From Vespa crabro (lineage: Eukaryota > Arthropoda > Insecta > Hymenoptera > Vespidae), in NCBI RefSeq assembly GCF_910589235.1, contig NC_060960.1, positions 917,501 through 981,500 of the forward strand: a DNA stretch of 64,000 nt. The letters run 5' to 3'. Of the stretch, positions 1-14,650 are shown piece by piece (within the stretch, counting starts at the first letter, position 1; every line of letters begins with the position of its first letter). The position numbers and the translations under genes are program-made. Below the pieces are notes generated by a model. The model was not told where the DNA came from, made no database searches, and was given only the letters and a program-made list of their open reading frames with translations.

Positions 1-970
1 TTCTACCTTCGGAAAATCAATTATATTCTACTTCTCATTAAACAATAAGAATTCAATAGATTCTTTGTTACTGATAACATTACCCGGATATGGAATTTTC
101 AACAATGTCTAACTGATGATATTTTATCTGATCGTCTGAATAAATAAATATATGTTCGTTTCATTGTATATTGTATTTTTAATAAAACTAATGAAAATGC
201 ATGTTTCTAATTTAATGTTAAATTCCTTCAGCAAATGTATGAAAGAACTATTGAATACCACTATTTATTTATTAACAGTTCTGTCGTAAAAAAAAATCGT
301 AGTATTATAATAACAAATCTTATTATCTCTTTTATTGGGTATTTAAAATCTTTAATTGTATAATTAAAATTCAATCTTTAGAAAAAAATACATATCTGTA
401 GATATATAAAATTATTTATAAGCATAATATTCTTCCACTCGATTATTTGATAAAATCTAAAAAAAAAAAACATGAAATATTGCGATGAATTCATTTAATG
501 CCGCATTAATGCTACGTTAGCGAAACGTTGCAAGAAATTGGATAATAAAGATAATATAAATTTGTATAGCTCGAGTTTGCAAAAAGCAGTTAAAGTTTTG
601 AATATTTTGTTCTATATCCACGATAATTTTAATTATTAATACCGGAAAAAAAGAAAATTTTTCTGATGAAGAGAAAATAAATCGATGATGCGAAAGTGGC
701 GCATGTGAAACGTTGTTTGAGAAAAGTAGATTCATCTCTTAACTCCTTTGCTCTCTCCCACGCAAGTGCATTTTCCGTTTTTTTCTCATTTTCGTATCCT
801 CAACGGAGGAAGAAAAAAGGATCTTTCTAACGTGTATATATAAATCTGCACACCTTTTTTTTCTTGTATTTTAAAAGAGTTAATCGGATAGTCCATTGCT
901 TTCTTGCTTTATTTAAATGAAAAACGAAAAAAAAAGATATTAATTTTATAATTTGTTTGTTAAAATCTTT
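1..970. other. NOS upstream region, no gene seen
   Basis: A/T-rich sequence upstream of the nitric oxide synthase start. I see no coding region; the reading frames here are short and low-complexity. The last 140 bases contain a TATA-like run (see separate entry) and probably the NOS 5' leader. A further untranslated NOS exon to the left of the window cannot be excluded. Confidence 0.6.
835..845 (+). promoter_or_regulatory. Possible TATA box of NOS
   Basis: A TATATATAAAT run lies about 125 bases before the NOS start codon at 971. A start of transcription about 30 bases further on would leave a leader of roughly 100 bases. In DNA this A/T-rich such runs are common by chance, so this is only a candidate. 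Confidence 0.3.
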
Positions 971-3900
971 ATGAAAGAAATGAAGGATTTGGAGCCAGCA
1001 TCCTGCCAGCGAAAACCCACTAAATTAAGAAATCTTATACATAAGACAGAAGCGTTCGATATATTACATATGAAATATGCAGAGGTAAAAGAATCTGTTC
1101 ACATTTTTTTCTAATTTTAATTTTTGTTTCTTATTATTTACTTTTGTTATTAAATAATTACGCATAATCATACTAATAACAATAAATTTTAATATATACA
1201 ATCTACGAATAGATATTATATTCGATTTGTTTCGCAACTTTAACAAAAATTTTTTCATTTTTAGCTATTTCTATATAAAATTGATTTATATGATAATATT
1301 AATTATTAGCTGAGCGATCGATTTAATTCAATAACAATGTATATACATATATACATATATATATTTTTATAGAGAACATTATGTTCTGATCAAGTTTGTC
1401 TTGGAAGTATAATGGCCTTACCTAATCATGGAACAGAACCACGTCCTAAAGAAGAAATACTTGTCCATGCGAAAAATTTCCTTGAACAATACTTTGCTTC
1501 CATTAGAAGGTTTCTATTAAAAATATTATTTATTATATTATTAATATACAAAATAAATTCGTAATTATTTCATAGGATCGGCGGTGATGCACATCGTTCA
1601 CGATGGGAAAGTGTGCAAAAAGAAGTTGCTATTACTGGTACTTATCAATTAACAGAAACAGAATTAGTTTTTGGTGCAAAATTAGCATGGCGTAATGCAG
1701 CCCGCTGTATCGGCCGTATACAATGGTCCAAGTTACAGGTTTGTTTTTGCCAATTATTTTCTCTTTGTTGATATTTATTAATATCAACTTTCTCATTTCT
1801 TTTTAACAATTTATCAATATTACAACTTATAGGTTTTTGATTGTCGATATGTTACAACAACCAGTAGTATGTTTGAAGCTCTTTGTAATCATATTAAATA
1901 TAGTACAAACAAAGGGAACATAAGGTAAACGTTTTTATATTGGTCCTATTTTGTTATAATATAATTATTGATGCACGCATCTGTTTATTACAATGTAATC
2001 TGTTAATTACATGTATTCATATTTAAAAATATGTAAATTTTTACTATAGATCTGCAATAACTATATTCCCTCAACGAACAGATGGGAAACATGATTATAG
2101 AGTATGGAATCAACAGTTAATTGGGTATGCTGGTTACAAGAATCCAGATGGTACAATTACTGGTGATCCAGCAAATGTTGAATTTACAGAAGTAAGAATT
2201 AGTTTCAATTATAAATTTATAATTTTTTATTACATACAGAAAATTATTTCTGATAATAAATATATTTATTCCTTAGCTTTGTATGAAATTAGGCTGGAAA
2301 GGTGAGCACACAAGATTTGATATATTGCCTTTAGTTTTATCAGCTAATGGTCATGATCCTGATTATTTTGACATACCTTCTGAACTTGTTCTTGAGGTAC
2401 CTCTTAGTCATCCAACGTAAGTATGATTTCTACCAATCTTAATTAAAAGAAAAATAATACAAATTATTATTTACAGTTATCAGTGGTTTGAGAAATTAAA
2501 TCTCAAATGGTTTGCTATCCCTGCTGTATCAAGTATGGTTTTCGACTGCGGAGGATTAGAATTTACTGCAGCTCCATTTAATGGATGGTATATGAGCACA
2601 GAGATTGGTGCAAGAGACCTTTGTGATGTTCAGCGATATAATTTATTAGAAGTATTTATCTGTATTTTAATATATATCATTATTTTCAAAATTATATATA
2701 TATATATATATTACGTTGATGTATTAAAAATATTTTACTAGATAATTGCAACTCACATGGGACTTGATACTAGAACGTCCACTTCATTGTGGAAGGATAA
2801 AGCTATGATTGAAGCTAATGTTGCTGTATTACATAGTTTCCAGGTAATGAATTTAATGGCTAATGGTAAAGATTACAGAACTAAAACTAATAATTAAAGA
2901 AATATTTTTAGATGAAAAATGTTACTATTGTTGATCATCATACTGCTTCTGAATCTTTTATGAAACATTATGAAAATGAAATGCGTTTAAGAAATGGCTG
3001 TCCTGCTGATTGGCTATGGATAGTGCCACCAATATCAGGCTCTGCCACTCCTGTCTTTCATCAAGAAATGGCACTCTATCATCTAAAACCTTCTTATGAT
3101 TCACAGGTTGTTATTGATTATTTTTGAATTTCCAATATAACAATATAAATGATACAGTCACAATACAGTAATATGAATTATAACACTAGGATCCAGCATG
3201 GAAAACACATGTTTGGAAAAAAGGTAGAGATAAAACATCTGCATCAAAAAAACCAAGAAAGAAGTTTCACTTCAAACAAATTGCAAGGTTAGTCAATAGA
3301 TAAGGAAATAAATCTTTTTATCTGTATGTATGAAAAAAATAAAAATACAAAGTTTATTTTAGAGCTGTAAAATTTACATCAAAATTATTTGGAAGAGCAT
3401 TATCTCGAAGAATAAAGGCAACAGTATTGTATGCAACAGAAACTGGAACCTCACAAATGTATGCTGAAAAATTTGGCGAGCTATTGGGTCATGCTTTTCA
3501 TTCTCAAGTACATCATGCTATATATATATATTTTAAGATCCATTGATATTTATATATTATATTGAAATATAATACATCAAATTTTATAGGTCACTTCTAT
3601 GGCAAAATATGACATCAGTAATATTGAACATGAAGCATTACTCTTAGTTATAACATCTACTTTTGGAAATGGTGATCCTCCAGAAAGTGGCGAGGTACTT
3701 AAATTCTTATAAAATCTTTCAGGTGTGAAAATATCTTAATGCATTTAAATATCTTTCAGGCATTTGCTCAAAATTTATATGCTATGAAAATGAACGAAGC
3801 TTACGTGAATGGAGAAAATAAAATAAGGTAATTGCATGAATGAATACTAAATATACAAATAAATTTTTTTATAAATGTATACGTAGTCATATGTACGCAA

Positions 3901-6605
3901 ATGTATTTTTACAAACACGTTTTTCTGCATTTAATACAAAAATTATTCGCAGTTTTTATGTTTAGTTTAGCGGCATCAAAGTCTTTTATAAAAGCAAATA
4001 GTCAAACGAAAACAGATAGTATCAAAGGATTGGACAAATTAGATTCATTACGTGGTTCAACAACAGATTTACATACAGAATATACATTTGGTCCTCTCAG
4101 CAATGTTAGGTACTTAATGCATGTTTATAAATATAAAATCCTTAATTTTAATGTAGTATAGCTTCATGAATAAAAATATTGTTTGCAGATTTGCTGTCTT
4201 TGCTCTAGGTTCATCAGCATATCCAAATTTTTGTGCATTTGGTCAATATGTTGATAACTTATTAGGTGAATTAGGTGGAGAACGTTTAATGCGTCTTGCG
4301 CAAGGTGATGAATTATGTGGTCAAGAACAAGCTTTTCGAAAATGGGCTGCTGATACATTCATGGTAAATACTTTAAAAGATTATTTAAATTTAGTTTTTA
4401 TATTCTTTTGAAGAGATAAAAAAATACTTATAATATAGGTCACATGTGAAACATTTTGCTTGGATGATAATGATACATTATTAGAAGTTGCTTTATCATT
4501 AGGATCTGAGGCATTGACACCTACGACGGTGCGATTTATAGAAGCTGAACCACAACCAATTGCAAGAGGTAATTTTTTGCACAAGTAATATATAAAATTA
4601 TTATAAAAAATTATTATTAATACATTTTCAAATCATTTCTAGCATTAAGCAAATGTCACAATAGAGATGTAACTGTTTGTACTATGTTACAAAAGACCAA
4701 CTTGAATGGAGAAGAATCAAGGTAATTTAAAATTAAAAATTAGCTGATGCTGCATGTAATTATCACGTTTAAAATGAACTTTTTTTATGTTTGATTTGCA
4801 GTAGAGCCACATTACTTTTAGAACTTAAATATACAACGAATGAAGAAATGTCCTATAAACCTGGTGATCACTTAGGAGTATTTGCCTGTAATAGAGCAGA
4901 TATTGTTGATGGAATCTTACAACGATTAGAAACACCATTTGATCCAGATACATCAATTGAATTACAGATGCAAAAACAGTCTCATACGCCTCATGGTTGT
5001 TTAATTATTGTTTTATGCAAAAAATTAATTACACTATATTAAAGTGTAACTTATTTATGTTATTTTACTTGATGTAGGAATTGTGAAAACTTGGGTACCA
5101 CATGATAAATACTTATCTAATTCCTTAAGAGTATTATTAACACGATTTTTGGATATCACTATACCTCCAACACCAAATCTTTTGAGATATTTTGCATCCA
5201 TAGCTAAAAATGCACAAGAACAATCACAGCTTAATCTCTTAGCTTCTGTATGTATATAATCTTCTAACATAATGTACAATTTATTATTGGTAAGAAACTT
5301 TTATCTTTCTAAATATATTGTCATTCTATTAGGATTCTGCAACTTATGAAGATTGGAGACACTGGAAATTCCCTAATTTATTAGAAGTGTTGGAAGAGTT
5401 CCCATCTGTAAAACCTTTTGCTCCTCTACTTATTTTGCATCTTACACCATTGCAACCAAGATTTTATAGTATTTCTTCTTCTCCATTTGTGCACAAAGGA
5501 GAAATGCACCTTACAGTAGCAGTTGTACAATACAGAACAAAAGGTTGATTTTAAAAATTAATAACAAATCATCTTTTTATTAATGCAGAAAATTAATGAA
5601 AATATACTTCTCAGATGGATCTGGTCCTATTCATTATGGTGTTTGTTCTAATTATTTACGTGATGTATTATATGGAGAACCCCTTTATGTATTTGTACGA
5701 AGGTAAATCAAATAATATTTGAGATTAATTTTATAATATATTTGACAATTACAATTTTTATTATATTTAGTGCACCAAATTTTTATATGCCAAATAATAC
5801 TAAGGCACCCATGATACTTGTTGGACCTGGAACTGGTATTGCACCATTTCGTGGATTTTGGCATCATCGCTTTGCACAGATAAAGAAATTACGAAGTACG
5901 ATATTAAAATATTGCTGTCAGTATAAAATATATGATATCATAAAAATGATAATTAAATTAAAATCTACAGATGAAGAATTTGGAAAGATGTGGTTATTTT
6001 TTGGCTGCCGTCAGAAGTGTTTAGATCTTTATGCACAAGAAAAGAAGAAGATGGTAGATGCTGGTGTTTTAGATAAAATTTTCTTAGCACTATCTCGTGA
6101 ATCTGGTTTACAAAAAGTACATTTATATATATTTTATATTTATATATAAAAGATTAGATTTTGAGATTAGACTAAAGTTTAGACTGTCGAATCAAATTAT
6201 AATTTTGAATTCTTACAGACATATGTACAAGATTTAATTCAAGCTGAATCAGCTTATATATATGATATGTTGATGCATCAGCAAGGACATTTTTATGTAT
6301 GTGGAGATTGTACGATGGCTGAAGATGTTTACCAAACATTGAAACAAATTATTCAAACTCATGGTCAGATGACGGATGAAGAAGTTGAAGCATATATGCT
6401 GTCATTAAGAGTAAAATTATGTTTAAAAAACAAATAAGTAGTGTAAATGAGTATATACCTTTATACAGAATATATATTAATCATATCTCAATTACAGGAT
6501 GAAAATCGTTATCACGAAGATATATTTGGTATAACTTTACGGACGGCGGAAGTTCATAATCGATCTCGTAAAGCAGCTAGGATTAGAATGGCTGCACAAC
6601 CATAA
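971..6605 (+). CDS. NOS: Nitric oxide synthase
   Basis: Makes nitric oxide and citrulline from arginine, using NADPH and O2. Twenty-five exons: 971-1084, 1373-1509, 1576-1738, 1833-1924, 2050-2191, 2277-2416, 2477-2651, 2742-2843, 2912-3106, 3190-3287, 3363-3507, 3590-3694, 3760-3827, 3966-4109, 4189-4363, 4439-4568, 4643-4721, 4802-4995, 5078-5247, 5333-5543, 5615-5702, 5771-5895, 5971-6116, 6219-6410, 6498-6605. They join to 1145 residues. Seen: zinc-site Cys42 and Cys47; heme ligand Cys128 in RNAARCIG; arginine-binding Glu305 in WYMSTEIG; a basic calmodulin-binding stretch at about 440-470; FMN loop TETGTS at 478-483; a flavodoxin insert with KANSQTKTDSIKG, probably the autoinhibitory loop of calcium-dependent NOS; then RFYSISSS (FAD) and GPGTGIAPFRG (NADPH). 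Length matches insect NOS of about 1,140 residues. The start is the first ATG in frame with the first clear exon; an extra upstream coding exon is possible. Faces sdhB tail-to-tail. Confidence 0.95.
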
Positions 6606-7057
6606 AATCGTTAATAAAAATGATAGTTGAAATTTAATCACTCTTTAAATAAATTTTAATAGTTGACATATCAAATTTTATGCATATCTTGTAGAAAATT
6701 GAGTTTTAATTTCTAATATAAATGTATTTATAGAATCTGTCAGTAATATATTATGCAAGAGATATATATAAATAAATAAATAAATAAAATAAATAGTTGG
6801 TGAAATCATGCTAAAAAATATCATGAACGTTAGCTAATATCTGAAACATGAATAGAATATACGTTCGATTTACGAATACATAAAAAATATAAGTATAATA
6901 CGAATTAATATTTTCAAAATATATTTGTTTTGTCTTTACTTTATTATCTTATTATAAAGAGGTTACTATTAATTTTAACAGCATCATTTCATAAAATTAA
7001 AATATATTAAATAATTACATACATTGAAATGAGCTGTAAAATAGTTTCCTTATCCTT
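6606..7057. other. Convergent 3' region between NOS and sdhB
   Basis: Both genes end here. AATAAA-type poly(A) signals for NOS occur soon after its stop (about 6645-6655), and a run of overlapping AATAAA-like units lies near 6768-6795. The opposite-strand equivalent for sdhB is near 6938-6955. No other gene seen. Confidence 0.6.
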
Positions 7058-8704
<1,647 letters not shown>

Positions 8705-9046
8705 TTTCCACGAATGTAATCTATCTAAAACGTTTATTCATTATATAACTGATGCACGTGCGGAAGTGCCAACATGACCAATACTTTCAACGTTACAATT
8801 TTCACTCATAAAATATATGTAAACACGAATGATTTTCTACTTAAAAAAAAAATATCAGGAAAAAATATAAAATTCTTTAAGAGCAAAGAGGTAATAATAA
8901 ATACTTGGAAAGAATACGTAAATAATATTTGTTGTTAGAGAAACTCTAGAGAAACTTAAATATTAAAAATATAAATTCTTGTCATGTGTATACTTCTAAG
9001 ATATTGTTCACAAAGAATTAGTAGAAATTTATATTTGTTTTAATAT
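8705..9046. other. Upstream of sdhB, nothing clear
   Basis: A/T-rich spacer just upstream of the sdhB start. It should hold the sdhB promoter, but I recognise no specific element and no gene. Confidence 0.5.
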
Positions 9047-9379
9047 TTATTCTTTATTATGTTTTTTCATTTGTTTATCAATGATATTATACTTATTACA
9101 TTGAAAATTTAACAAAATATAAATTGAAACTATCTTTCTTTCTTTCTTTATACCCTTGATTTGTTTTCTTATATAAAAAGCGATGTATAATACATGTGAG
9201 ATACACGCCGTCAAGCCAAGACACGTCGATTTATATATATAGCTCATTAAGTTATTTTCTTCTAAAATTATATTATCTTTGAAATATAAAAGTGAAAGTA
9301 TGTAAAAAACTGTAATAAAAAATAAACATATAATAACCATTGAAGAAAAGAAAAATGTTAGATTTTGGTGTATAATCAA
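9047..9379 (-). CDS. Hypothetical small two-helix membrane protein
   Basis: A single open frame of 110 codons. The protein has two hydrophobic stretches that could span a membrane (about residues 13-33 and 52-70), an acidic loop between them, and a Lys-rich tail. A second in-frame Met at residue 14 could also start it. AATAAA-like sequence overlaps the stop region. It sits between the divergent sdhB and COQ10 genes, so it could be a real small gene or chance: A/T-rich DNA often yields Phe/Ile/Leu/Lys-rich frames. I do not recognise the family and assign no function. Confidence 0.25.
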   Translation of the reverse strand: MIIHQNLTFFFSSMVIICLFFITVFYILSLLYFKDNIILEENNLMSYIYKSTCLGLTACISHVLYIAFYIRKQIKGIKKERKIVSIYILLNFQCNKYNIIDKQMKKHNKE

Positions 9380-9460
9380 AGTTTATAGTGAAGTGTTATG
9401 AATAACAAGTTTCAAATTTTGAAGTGCATTAGAAAATTATAGAAAATATTTTTTTTTAAT

Positions 9461-11129
9461 ATGTATAGGTAATAAAATATTACATAATTATTACATAATT
9501 ATTACTTAATCGCTAATGTTTTAATTATAGGTTAAGTATCTTATATGAAATGTGTATCATTATTAAGAGATTTTTATCAGCCAATTTTTTATATTCGTTT
9601 CGATCTTTTCACCTATTTTATATGGTAGAAAAAATTAAGGTTATTTAAATTAAGGTTATGAAATTATTCATATACTTTCTAATCTATTACGAAAAAAAGA
9701 TTGTTGAGAAAAAGAAAAGAATTTCTGAATGTACATATTTTAAATAAATTACAGCTTTTAACTAATTCGCGCCAGAATTACAAAATAATTTTAGTAATTT
9801 CATAAAATAAGTAATATGAAATCGATCATATAATATAATTAATTTTTGATCATTATTTCAGGCATATTCTCGCGATCGAACAACGTATTTTACAATGTAA
9901 ACATAATTACATAAAAGTCAATATTAAAAATGTGGCGCAGCAGTCTGGAAAATTGAAAGAATACGAAGGTCGGAAACTTATCGGGTAAGTACATATATTA
10001 CACAAGTTATTGTTATATTGTTGTTATAATTTTTTGTACGATTATATAGTATATATTCTTTAAATCGAGCATTTTCCATTTGCTGGATGTATGTGTAATT
10101 TTCGACATTAAATTTCACATTTAATTTTACATTATAAACAAAAATTATTTGAAATCTCTTCAATAATCAATTTGATTTTTTTAAATTTTAATATGCTGTA
10201 GAAAAAATAAGAAAAGAGCAAATTTATTATATATATTAACATTAATATAATTTAAAGAAATAAAATAATCAATAAATATTAATCGTTTAATATATAATAA
10301 AAATTAATTAAAATACGCGAATGTTTAACAGAGTTATGATGTTCACTTGTTAATATAGAGATAGGCTGAACTAGTTTCTATTGTTAAGGAAAGTTAATTG
10401 TTCGATTATTTATATTCACTTTTTTCAGGAGTTACTCTCATATATATATAAATGTTATATATTAAGAATTCAAACATTTTGAATATTTTAGATGCAATTT
10501 TAATTTGCTTTTTAAATGGACAAATATTATTTTTTTTGCAATATGTTTAAATATGAAGAAATTCAGATGATAGCTTGAAATATGTTTGTATATGAGACAT
10601 GAGTTGAATGAGTAAATCGATATTCGGCATTTGAGTAGAAGCTAAATGTTAAAAATTTACTAGAAAAATACATTCTCTTTTTAGGTTTTCAATGGAACAA
10701 ATTTACACTGTGGTAGCAGATGTAGAAAATTATAAGAAATTTGTACCTTTTTGTAAGAAGTCAGAAATTATTTATAAAAAAGAAAATTTTCTCAAAGCTA
10801 ATTTAGTTATAGGATTTCCTCCTCTTACCGAAAGCTATACTTCTGAAGTATCAATGGTACCTTCTCGTCTTGTTAAAGCAGATTGTACTGACGGTATATT
10901 ATTTGATCATTTGAAAACATTATGGATTTTTAGTCCAGGTTTAAAAAATAATGCAAATACATGTGTAATAGATTTCTCTTTATCGTTTGAATTTAAATCA
11001 ATCATTCATTCTCATTTGTCTAATTTGTTTTTTAATGAAATTGTAAGACAAATGGAAAATGCTTTTGTTCAAGAGGCAGAAAAGAGATATGGTAAACCAT
11101 GCTTAAAAACAGTACGATTAGAAAGATGA
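9461..11129 (+). CDS. COQ10: Coenzyme Q-binding protein COQ10 (START-like), mitochondrial
   Basis: A START-fold lipid-binding protein that binds ubiquinone and supports respiratory electron transfer. Three exons: 9461-9468, 9862-9984, 10685-11129; 191 residues. The last exon is diagnostic: it opens with FSMEQIYTVVADVENYKKF and continues with FVPFCKKSEI, LTESYTSEVSM and a C-terminal helix ending EAEKRYG. The middle exon carries a basic leader and the EGRKLIG segment that precedes the START fold. The first exon is inferred: it is only ATGTATAG before a GTAATA donor, chosen because it is in frame with the open middle exon and directly upstream of it. The real start could be another short exon. 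Joins after codons check (ATC GG + G). Tail-to-tail with GPAA1 (279 bases). Confidence 0.88.
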
Positions 11130-11408
11130 CGAAAATAAGATATTTAATATATATTTATTGATAATTATAACAATTGAAAGAATAATTAATTTATTTTATT
11201 TGAAAACTATTTAAATATTTTATTTCTGCAATTATTTGTTTAAATAAAAACTTAAGAATATAAATGATATAACAAAAAGGAGTAAAACAGATATGTATTT
11301 ATAAATATCAAATAAAGAAAGCAGTATATGGAATTATTATCTCTTTATCATTAAAGCGATAAATTTTTAAACATTATTTTAGTTTGTAAAGAGTTTACTA
11401 TAAATTTA

Positions 11409-13964
11409 TTATGATGTGTTTTTAAGACATACAATATTCCAAAATAATAACCAAATAGGAAGCATTACAGTCATAGTTACATTATAAAACCAATTTCCAT
11501 AAATCATAGAATCAATAATACTGAATACAAATGCTTGCTTAGTGGCACGATATCCACTAAATATAAGAGACAACAAGGATTCTTCAGGAAATTGCACATA
11601 AGTATATCCTAAAATAACAATAGATGATGCAACAAATGGGTGAAGTAAAATCCATAATATATACAATAAAATTCTGAACCTAAAACGAAGTAATACACAC
11701 AAATCGTTATTATAATATTAATATAAGTAAAAATATATAATTATTATATTCATATAATTATGTTTTACAAAACTTACCTCTGAACAGATCCTTGTCTAGG
11801 TTTACTAAATAAAGCAGCTGGCACATATACAGATGCTGCTAATAATGCTAATGAAAAATTACACATTGCAACACATATAAGAGTTGTAGCTAATTCCACT
11901 GATGCAATCACAGAAACTAATAATGTATTTTCATATTTTACTACTCTGAAACAAAACATATTTATGTAGAATAATTGTTTATTATATTGTAATATTTATT
12001 TTACCTTCTTGAAGTCAAAGGCCACAATAATGTTAAAACTGTAGCCATAGCATTACCAAAATATATAGAATCTTCTGTACGCAAATTCCACATTTGTCTA
12101 CCAATTGAAGTAAATATTTGTGGAGATAAAAGCAAACATACACCAAATGTGTGTGCCCATAATATTTCTGAAGTAATATTCCCAATATCGAATTTTTTTA
12201 CCTATAAAGAATATTTAATTAAAAATATATTCAAGTCAAATGGTAATGATAATGATTCGCAAAAAATATCAACCTTAACATTTTGAACTTGTAAATTGTC
12301 TTTTTCATCACTTTGAAATACTGGAGCTTGAAGTTTTTGCCATATAGAAAATGCTTTTATAAAAAGACTAGCTACAATTAGTACTAAAGGACGCATATAT
12401 AAACCTACAAAAAAATTTGTATAAAATTCGTATAAACTAGTATCAAGTGAATTTATAAAATATACTTTTTTAACTTACTTATTGAAACATATCTATCTGT
12501 TGAAGGTAAAAGATAAAAAAAGTACGATTGATGAAAACGTTCTAATAAATTATTTAGCGAGCGTACCATACTCTCTACTACGCGGCCGACTTGATAAAAA
12601 TTTGCTTCTGAAGCTTTACCAGTTCTTTCAAATCCTTCTAAAGTAACAGCTTCGATACCAAATCTATAAAGTAGATATATCATATATTTATATTATGCAA
12701 GAATACTTATAATTTTACAAAATACTATACCTGTGAAATAATCCATGATTTCCACTTGGTATACCAGTAGCTTGAGTAACTACCATTGTTATCAATGTGT
12801 TAAAATGATACCACCATTTTTTCAATTTATTTGTATCAGTACTATCAACTCTACGTTGGAATGTTTTTTGAATTTCTTCTTTGGCAATCATATTTTGAGC
12901 TAGATTGAAAAGATCCAAATTGGGTAGTTGTCCATTTAATCCCTCAACCTTCAATGATAGATATTAGAAATTACAATTAAATATACAGATAACTTTAGAA
13001 ACTATACCTTAACATCTATAGATGAAATTTTCATTGCATGTAATTCTAAATTAATGGCAGCCTGAATAGAGCCAGCATGGCCAGGTAAGTCACCGGCTAC
13101 CAATATACCTTCTTGACCACTTGTAACACCGTGATAAGCATCTAGCCATGCCTGCATACCTAATTGTTCATATTCAGTTACAAGAAAAATGATATCTTTG
13201 GCCCAATATTTTTGTTCTAAAAAAATTCATAATATATATTTTGTATAATGACATTATCACAATTATATTGATTCAAAAAAATATACTTCTGCAGAACTTA
13301 GCAAATGCTAATAGCAATGCAACAGAAGGTGCTGTACTTAAGTAAACACTATTAATAGGTCGGAAAGGTACACTGACAACAATTGCTTCAGTACTTGCTG
13401 CTTTAGGTGCTCTAACTATTCCATAAATATTTTGTCCTGTAAACTAAAAATGTTATCATTTACTTTTAATATTGAATAATGATTTAAAACTATGTGGTTA
13501 TATAGGAACTTCATATATTTACTTTTTGTTGCTTAAATGGATATATCAGTGAAAAATTATGGATGAAAGTGTCGAGATGAAGTTGATTAAATTTTGCTGA
13601 CAGCCATGCATAAGGCATACTATCTGGATATCTTTTCATTTCATGTAATAATTCATAATAAAATTGTTTTGATGTTTGATCTAAATTGCTCTCTTTTGTT
13701 ACTAATCCAGGCAATAAAGCATTTTCAGAGAAATAAGTATCTGAAATAAAATAAATTTGGATTAACAATGATTTTACTTGATAATCATTCATTTATAATT
13801 TTAATTAAAAAATTATTTTTACGATCATTAAATACTGGTACTGCTAGAATCATTGTGCATATAACACCGCCAATATAAAGCAGAAAACACAATTGTTTCT
13901 CTCTTTTCAAGAGAAATTTTATCATTTTTCCTGTGCCTGCTCTAGGATCAGTTAATAAACCCAT
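11409..13964 (-). CDS. GPAA1: GPI-anchor transamidase component GPAA1
   Basis: Subunit of the ER GPI transamidase, which joins GPI lipid to proteins with a C-terminal signal. Ten exons, in order of translation: 13823-13964, 13523-13740, 13287-13443, 13008-13216, 12731-12948, 12479-12663, 12274-12404, 12005-12201, 11778-11945, 11409-11679; 631 residues, near the family norm. It shows the Gaa1 layout: short cytosolic N-terminus (MGLLTDPRAG), one transmembrane helix at about 24-43, a large luminal domain related to M28 peptidases (GQNIYGIVRAPKAA, YWAKDIIFLVTE, LVAGDLPGHAGSIQAAINLE, QATGIPSGNHGLFHRFGIEAVTLEG), then several membrane helices to the C-terminus. Divergent from p115 across 686 bases; both act in the early secretory pathway. 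Confidence 0.94.
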
Positions 13965-14650
13965 TTCTTCCTATTTCTTCCTATTTTTTATCGTTTTATA
14001 TTGTCGAATAGAATCTATTTGATAATTGTATAAACACTTTTTATTGTTCAAGTAGATATTCGATATAGAAACATTTTTTGAAAAAGTTAAATAATATTAC
14101 ATCGTTCTTATACTAAGCCCTGTGAATTCATATCAACAATATAACTTTAATGATACTATTATATTCTGCTATACTTGTAGTAGATATACAAACTATATAT
14201 AAAATTCCAGAAAAACTAGCGCCATATAGCGTTAAAAAGAGGAAACAGATTTGATATGCTTATCACATGTGATATCAGTATTGTTTAAATTTTGTGATTA
14301 CATACCAAGATATTATTGAAACAATTCAAATTAATGATTAAATTAAAATTACAAGATATTGACGATGCTAATAATTATGTTGACAAAGATACTCGATGAA
14401 ATTTTATTACCAACTAATTTCTTACCAAAGAAATAAATTTCTTTTCTTTTAGGGAAATAAATGTTTTTGAATTTGCTATGGTTACACGTGGACCACTCCA
14501 CGTAGATATATGATATCGACACACTGATCTTGACGTAGAAATCATATGGAAGAGTTATCGTTTGCTAAGATGCAAGATCCCAATTTGTGATGATTACTTA
14601 GCGTGACATGTATTAACAGAGCATCTCTTCAAAAATTAACGCTTAACAAG
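13965..14650. promoter_or_regulatory. Divergent promoter region GPAA1 / p115
   Basis: 686 bases between two start codons pointing away from each other. It must contain both leaders and both promoters. No TATA box at a convincing distance and no coding region seen; this fits housekeeping genes. Confidence 0.5.
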
